Of a stretch of 64,000 nt of DNA, positions 60,019 through 64,000 are shown piece after piece; positions within the stretch are counted from its first letter, which is position 1; every line of letters begins with the position of its first letter. The translations under genes were made by a program, and so were the position numbers. This DNA comes from Acidobacteriota bacterium (GTDB taxonomy: Bacteria > Acidobacteriota > Thermoanaerobaculia > Gp7-AA8). A model generated the notes under the pieces. That model saw only the letters and a program-made list of their open reading frames with translations. It searched no databases and was not told the origin of the DNA. The stretch lies in contig QHVT01000015.1 in the NCBI GenBank assembly GCA_003223645.1, forward strand, positions 62,001 through 126,000. Direction: 5' to 3'.

Positions 60019-61314
60019 ATGCCGTCGGCGAAGTACGAGCATGAGATCCGCGACCCGGTTCACACGTTTATCCGGGTCTCGTCCGACGAGCGAAGAGTGA
60101 TCGACTCCCGTCCCTTTCAGCGTCTCCGGGACATTCATCAGCTCGCGCTCACTTACATGGTTTATCCCGGAGCGACGCACAGACGGTTCGAGCACTGCCT
60201 CGGCGTGATGGATCTCGCCGGACGCGTGTTTGACGTGATCGTTCGCCACGCCCATCGACGTGACGAGGTACGCCAGTTCTTCCCGCCGGACGAAAAGCTG
60301 CAGTACTGGAGGACCGTCGTCCGGATGGGTGCACTGTGCCACGACCTCGGGCACATGCCGTTCTCGCATGGAGCGGAGGAGCTTCTTCCGGAGGGATACC
60401 ACCACGAACAGCTGTCGGTCGACGTCATTCTGAGCCCGGAGATGCAAGAGATCTGGTTGCAGATCCCGCTCATCGCGAAAGACGTCGCGAAAGTGGCGGT
60501 CGGCGTAAAGAAGTGGCCGGGATCGGAATCCGACTTCTCTCCCTGGGACGAGTTGATGACCGAGATCGTGACCGGCGATGCGTTCGGCGTCGATCGGATC
60601 GACTATCTCCTGCGCGACTCCCTCCATGCCGGCGTCGCTTACGGCCGCTTCGACCACTATCGGCTGATCGACACTCTCCGCGTCCTCCCATCCGCCGATC
60701 CCGACAAACCCGGCAAGCCGGTCATCGGGATCGAGCGCGGAGGACTTCACGCGGCGGAGGGACTGCAGCTCGGCCGCTACTTCATGTTCGAACAGCTCTA
60801 CTTCCACAAGGTGCGCAGGGCTCTCGACATCCATCTCAAAGCCTTCCTCCGAGCGTTTCTCCCCGCCGGCACCTATCCGATCGACGTGGATGCGCATCTC
60901 CGGCTGACGGACAACGAAGTGCTGGCGGCGATGAGAAAAGCAGCGGAAGATCCCGCCGCGCCGGGTCACGAGCCGGCCCGAAGGATCATGAAAGATCGTG
61001 CGTTCTATCGTGTTCTTTACGTGCCGTCAGCCGACGACCTGACAAAGGCAGCAGATCCGATCGGAGCTGTCCATCGGGCTGCTCGCGACCGGTTCCCCGG
61101 ATGCGTGGAGAAGGACGTGCACACCCCCGTTGCCAGGCCGATGGAGTTTGCCGTCGACAAGGACGGAGCGATCGTCTCCTCGGTCGCGGAGTCGCAGATC
61201 CTCGGGCAGATTCCGACGGCCCGGTTCGGATACGTCTTCATCACTCCCGAGAAGTTGGACGAAGGACGGCGATGGCTCCGGCAGAACATCCGAGGTATTC
61301 TCGAAACGCCTTGA
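60019..61314 (+). CDS. HD-domain phosphohydrolase (YwfO/SAMHD1-like)
   Basis: A 431-residue HD-superfamily phosphohydrolase. The metal ligands are in HRRFEHCLGVMDLAGRVFDV and RMGALCHDLGHMPFSHGAEE (the HD pair), and TGDAFGVDRIDYLLRDSLHA carries the final Asp. This is the COG1078 pattern shared by YwfO and SAMHD1, enzymes that hydrolyse dNTPs. Here it may deplete nucleotides upon phage attack or have a housekeeping role. I chose the ATG at 60019 (MPSAKYEHEIRDPVHTFIRV); an upstream in-frame ATG is at 59995. It is divergent from the DUF499 gene by about 80 bp and precedes the YwgA-like gene by 10 bp. Confidence 0.85.
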   Translation: MPSAKYEHEIRDPVHTFIRVSSDERRVIDSRPFQRLRDIHQLALTYMVYPGATHRRFEHCLGVMDLAGRVFDVIVRHAHRRDEVRQFFPPDEKLQYWRTVVRMGALCHDLGHMPFSHGAEELLPEGYHHEQLSVDVILSPEMQEIWLQIPLIAKDVAKVAVGVKKWPGSESDFSPWDELMTEIVTGDAFGVDRIDYLLRDSLHAGVAYGRFDHYRLIDTLRVLPSADPDKPGKPVIGIERGGLHAAEGLQLGRYFMFEQLYFHKVRRALDIHLKAFLRAFLPAGTYPIDVDAHLRLTDNEVLAAMRKAAEDPAAPGHEPARRIMKDRAFYRVLYVPSADDLTKAADPIGAVHRAARDRFPGCVEKDVHTPVARPMEFAVDKDGAIVSSVAESQILGQIPTARFGYVFITPEKLDEGRRWLRQNIRGILETP

Positions 61315-61324
61315 AGGAGGATCC

Positions 61325-61867
61325 ATGAGCCTGAATGAGCTGGAGGAAGCAACGGTGATTGCAACGCTGATCGACCGCGTGGCGGCCACGGGGCGATTCT
61401 GCGGCGAGACCCTCATTCAGAAATCGGTGTTTTTCCTCAAAGAGCTTTTCAGCGTCCCGGTGTCGGATCGATTTCGGCTCTATTACTACGGCCCGTTCTC
61501 GTTCGAACTGAGCGACCGGCTGCGGGGGATGCAGGCGGACGACTTCGTAAAAGTGAAGCCGCACCAGTACGGAGCCACGTTCGTCCCGAGCGAGCGTTAC
61601 TCGCTGTTGCAGCGCCAGTTCTCGAAGACCATTGAGAACCACGAACATGCGCTCGGGTTTGTGGTCCGCGAGCTGGCCACGCGTGGGGTCGGCCAACTGG
61701 AACCGCTCGCGACCGCGCTGTTTCTCACCCGTCAGCACCCTTCCGGCAGCGTGGGAGAGCGTGCTCAAGAGCTGCATGCGGTCAAACCGCACGTCGATCT
61801 TCCGGTTGCGATTCAGTCGGTCAGGCAGATCGACGAGTGGATCGCGCGGTACTCCTCTACATCGTGA
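61325..61867 (+). CDS. YwgA-like protein, partner of the HD phosphohydrolase
   Basis: A 180-residue protein. LIDRVAATGRFCGETLIQKS followed by VFFLKELFSVPVSDRFRLYY and YGPFSFELSDRLRGMQ resembles YwgA/Panacea-type regions (QK..FFLK...YGPFS). In Firmicutes YwgA is often encoded next to YwfO, the same HD family as the preceding gene, so the two probably act together. GGAGG lies 5 nt before the ATG at 61325. The 24 bases at 61459-61482 recur at 55052. Function unknown; an antitoxin or regulator role would fit. Confidence 0.7.
   Translation: MSLNELEEATVIATLIDRVAATGRFCGETLIQKSVFFLKELFSVPVSDRFRLYYYGPFSFELSDRLRGMQADDFVKVKPHQYGATFVPSERYSLLQRQFSKTIENHEHALGFVVRELATRGVGQLEPLATALFLTRQHPSGSVGERAQELHAVKPHVDLPVAIQSVRQIDEWIARYSSTS
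61459..61482. repeat. Direct repeat flanking the defence island, right copy
   Basis: Identical to 55052-55075. It lies inside the YwgA-like gene (SDRFRLYYYGP). The two copies lie 6.4 kb apart and are in the same orientation. Confidence 0.8.
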
Positions 61868-61924
61868 TTACCCATCCCGCCTTGTTGAATGAGCCAGACC
61901 GCCGAAGGGCGCAGCCTTAATGCG

Positions 61925-64000
61925 TTACCCGAGCGGTATCTGCTCAGCCGCACGGGGCGCCTGCGATTCCGTGGCGAGACGTGTGATCTCCGGCCAGGCG
62001 ACGACGAGCGAGTTGTAGGCGATGGCTTCTTCCGTCCAGCCTTTTCTCGGGTTTGAGCAAATTGCGTAGAGGCGGTAAGCCAAGTCACGTGCGATCTCGC
62101 CCATACCGCCGACTTTGCGGAGCAGCTCGGCGGAAGCCTGCTCCCCGCCGGATTTGAGTCGCGCGATCAGATGTTGCGTCACTTCCCAGATCGTGATGCG
62201 GCGGTCGGATGTAGGATCCCAATCGGAGTCAAGCTGCTCGCGCGCGATAAGCTGAACTTTCCCTTTCGCCGCACGGAGTAGGCCCGAGTCCACGAGTCCG
62301 CCGACTGAGGTGACCTTCGCCTTCGAGAGCGTCTCCGCCTCCCCGAAAGGTGCCTCGCTCATGCCGAACTGTTCGAACCACGCGAGAGCCCACTGCGTGT
62401 CGGCGTCGTACTCGCTCTCCTGTTCTGTGAGCACTTCGTCGAGCGCCTGGTTGATGAGCTGCAGTGCGCTTCTTACGCGCATCGGAGAGCCGTCGGCTTC
62501 GATTATTTTCGCATAGCGCGAGAAGACGGCCATGCCTGGACCAATCGCTGCCTGCGCGAGATCCACAGCGGCGATGCTGCTGTGCTGGAGCTTTTTCAGC
62601 GCGTCCGGCAGCTCGGACTTAAGCGCAGCGATGAACTGGCGGCGAGTGCCGATGGAGGCGCTGTCGTTTCGCGCACGACAGACGAGCACAATCGACGAAG
62701 CGAGAGCGTTTGTCCCGCTGCCGATCATCCGATTACTCAGTTCACTGCGAACCGGCCAAGTCCCGTCGACAGAGAGACCGGACCCCAAAACAGCCTCCAG
62801 CATCGTTTCCCATCCGGTCGACGCAACCGAATCAGCTTCGTCTTCCGACTGCTTGAACGCGTAGTAGATCGTGATAGGAAATCGTGGATCCTGCATCTCC
62901 CGTAAGCGCCTGAAAACTTCGCACAGTCCTGCCTCGAAGAACTCTTTCGCCTGCTCCTTACTTCCATCATGGCGGTACGGGCTCGCTATCAGCTCTTGCG
63001 CCTTCGGGACAAGGAGCGTGCTGAAAAGTTGGGGATACACTTCTCGCAGTGATCGTCTCAACCAAACATAGAAAAAATCCGAGAGGTCTGCATATCCAAT
63101 GTTGTCGTAATACGGTGGATCAGTTGAAATGAGCATAGGCGAGATTGACCGACCCGTCATAGCATCGCGATTGTGCACTGTACCCGACGCTCGCGCCGGT
63201 GTACGTTCGATCGCTGGTACTAGCCATTCCAATGCGCTTGTAAACCCACCGCCTGAATCACTGAAGGGCGAGGCCTCAGCAAAATCCCAAGTCATTGCAA
63301 GCGCCTGTCGGGCGAATGCATTCCGTACCGATGCGGTCCGCGCAGAACCACCAGTGGAACTCTTCGTCCCACTGGGTCCGCTATCCCAAGTCGCAAGGGT
63401 GTTATTTCGATCAGTGAACTTGCTCACGGCCAATCCTAGATACGTTGCTACTGCGTCGGCGTACGCCTGTGCGCCAACCCCACCATCGACCAGACGCACT
63501 CCGTCGTCAGTCATAGTCTTCTTTGCATCAGTCAGCACGCGGTGGCGCATCTCGCTGACCAAGTCGCCGAAGGTCGTAAGTGCCACCAGTTGCCGTGGCG
63601 TAAAGAGGTCGCGATGCTTCACCATCCCGTAAGCTTGAACCCTAAAACTCATCGCTTTTTCGGGAAGGGGCGTATCCGGAACAGAATCTGGCGCTTGCAC
63701 ATCGGCTCCGCGAACCTGATAAACATCCGGCGCCACATAGGAACGTCCTCGCGGCTCCTCCACAACGACAGCCATCATTTCTGACGAAAGCTTTCCTGCG
63801 CGCCCCTCACGCCGGATGTATTCGAGACTCACGTCCGTGCTACAAGCCGCGCATTTCGCACCGGTACGGCCGACAGTTCCCTCATCGCGTCCGGCCCTTC
63901 CACTTCGAACCTCAAAGTTCACGCGCTGCCCGGCTATGTGCGGAAACACCCGCATTTCTCTGCCAACCATCGTCGAAAGGGCAAACGACCGAACAAGTGG
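61925..64000 (-). CDS. DUF1156 family DNA methylase with zinc ribbon, N-terminus beyond the window
   Basis: About 690 residues are visible; the frame runs off the right edge, reading PLVRSFALSTMVGREMRVFP upstream of an internal ATG at 63970. Near the left, TGAKCAACSTDVSLEYIRRE is half of a zinc ribbon. The methylase motif IV is SPMLISTDPPYYDNIGYADL (DPPY, adenine or N4-cytosine methylation). TVHNRDAMTGRS, FYVWLRRSLREVYPQL and FPITIYYAFKQSEDEADSVA follow, as in COG1743/DUF1156 enzymes. The motif I region (SAM binding) would lie later or partly outside. It probably modifies host DNA in a defence system together with DUF499. The stop at 61925 is 58 bp from the convergent YwgA-like gene. Confidence 0.85.
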   Translation of the reverse strand, partial: PLVRSFALSTMVGREMRVFPHIAGQRVNFEVRSGRAGRDEGTVGRTGAKCAACSTDVSLEYIRREGRAGKLSSEMMAVVVEEPRGRSYVAPDVYQVRGADVQAPDSVPDTPLPEKAMSFRVQAYGMVKHRDLFTPRQLVALTTFGDLVSEMRHRVLTDAKKTMTDDGVRLVDGGVGAQAYADAVATYLGLAVSKFTDRNNTLATWDSGPSGTKSSTGGSARTASVRNAFARQALAMTWDFAEASPFSDSGGGFTSALEWLVPAIERTPARASGTVHNRDAMTGRSISPMLISTDPPYYDNIGYADLSDFFYVWLRRSLREVYPQLFSTLLVPKAQELIASPYRHDGSKEQAKEFFEAGLCEVFRRLREMQDPRFPITIYYAFKQSEDEADSVASTGWETMLEAVLGSGLSVDGTWPVRSELSNRMIGSGTNALASSIVLVCRARNDSASIGTRRQFIAALKSELPDALKKLQHSSIAAVDLAQAAIGPGMAVFSRYAKIIEADGSPMRVRSALQLINQALDEVLTEQESEYDADTQWALAWFEQFGMSEAPFGEAETLSKAKVTSVGGLVDSGLLRAAKGKVQLIAREQLDSDWDPTSDRRITIWEVTQHLIARLKSGGEQASAELLRKVGGMGEIARDLAYRLYAICSNPRKGWTEEAIAYNSLVVAWPEITRLATESQAPRAAEQIPLG

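Overview
This is a 64-kb chromosomal window from a high-GC bacterium. The best lineage clue is the secreted metalloprotease at 268-2559, whose thrombospondin type-3 repeats and C-terminal CLNNNRFKVE...YWVFGAGLTDVEVT module I associate with Acidobacteriota of the Thermoanaerobaculia type. The protein-kinase/TPR genes, DUF5916 and M16/M3/S9 peptidase content fit a proteolytic, protein-degrading acidobacterium. No rRNA or conserved ribosomal marker is present, so the assignment stays tentative.

Layout. 0-8.6 kb: end of an alkyltransferase-like DNA repair gene, a secreted metalloprotease/lipoprotein pair, an M3 and an S9 peptidase with a GNAT gene, and a VapBC-type toxin-antitoxin. 8.68-13.72 kb: a 5-kb island inserted at the 3' end of a tRNA-Arg(CCG) gene. 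It is bounded by a perfect 46-bp duplication of the tRNA 3' half, has no integrase, and carries one intact secreted protein gene and three genes broken by apparent frameshifts, one of them nuclease-like. 13.8-31.8 kb: mostly housekeeping and regulatory genes (response regulator, D-threonine-aldolase-like enzyme, DNA polymerase IV, DapB-like dehydrogenase, two glycosyltransferases, radical SAM protein, two Ser/Thr kinases, YchF, glucokinase). 31.8-43 kb: ECF-like sigma factor, PD40 protein, and a tight minus-strand cluster of DUF2064, CMD/AhpD-like, FAD oxidoreductase, radical SAM and divergent metallophosphoesterase genes; then a pyruvate-oxidase-like enzyme and a methyltransferase. 42-54.7 kb: polyamine-synthase-like membrane protein, DUF4388/TPR protein, paired M16 proteases, a DUF5916 outer-membrane protein, a hydrolase and an ArsC-like protein. 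55-64 kb: a probable anti-phage island with a Zn-ribbon nuclease, an Swt1-type HEPN/DUF499 ATPase, an HD phosphohydrolase with a YwgA-like partner, and a DUF1156 DNA methylase that runs off the right edge.

The most unusual feature is the density of large palindromic repeats. At least ten unrelated families occupy the gaps between genes. They are nested in one another, which implies insertion one after another. Several enter reading frames: one family sits in-frame inside both glucokinase and a glycosyltransferase, and others form protein tails or N-terminal inserts. This resembles the protein-coding palindromic elements known from Rickettsia, but with many families side by side.
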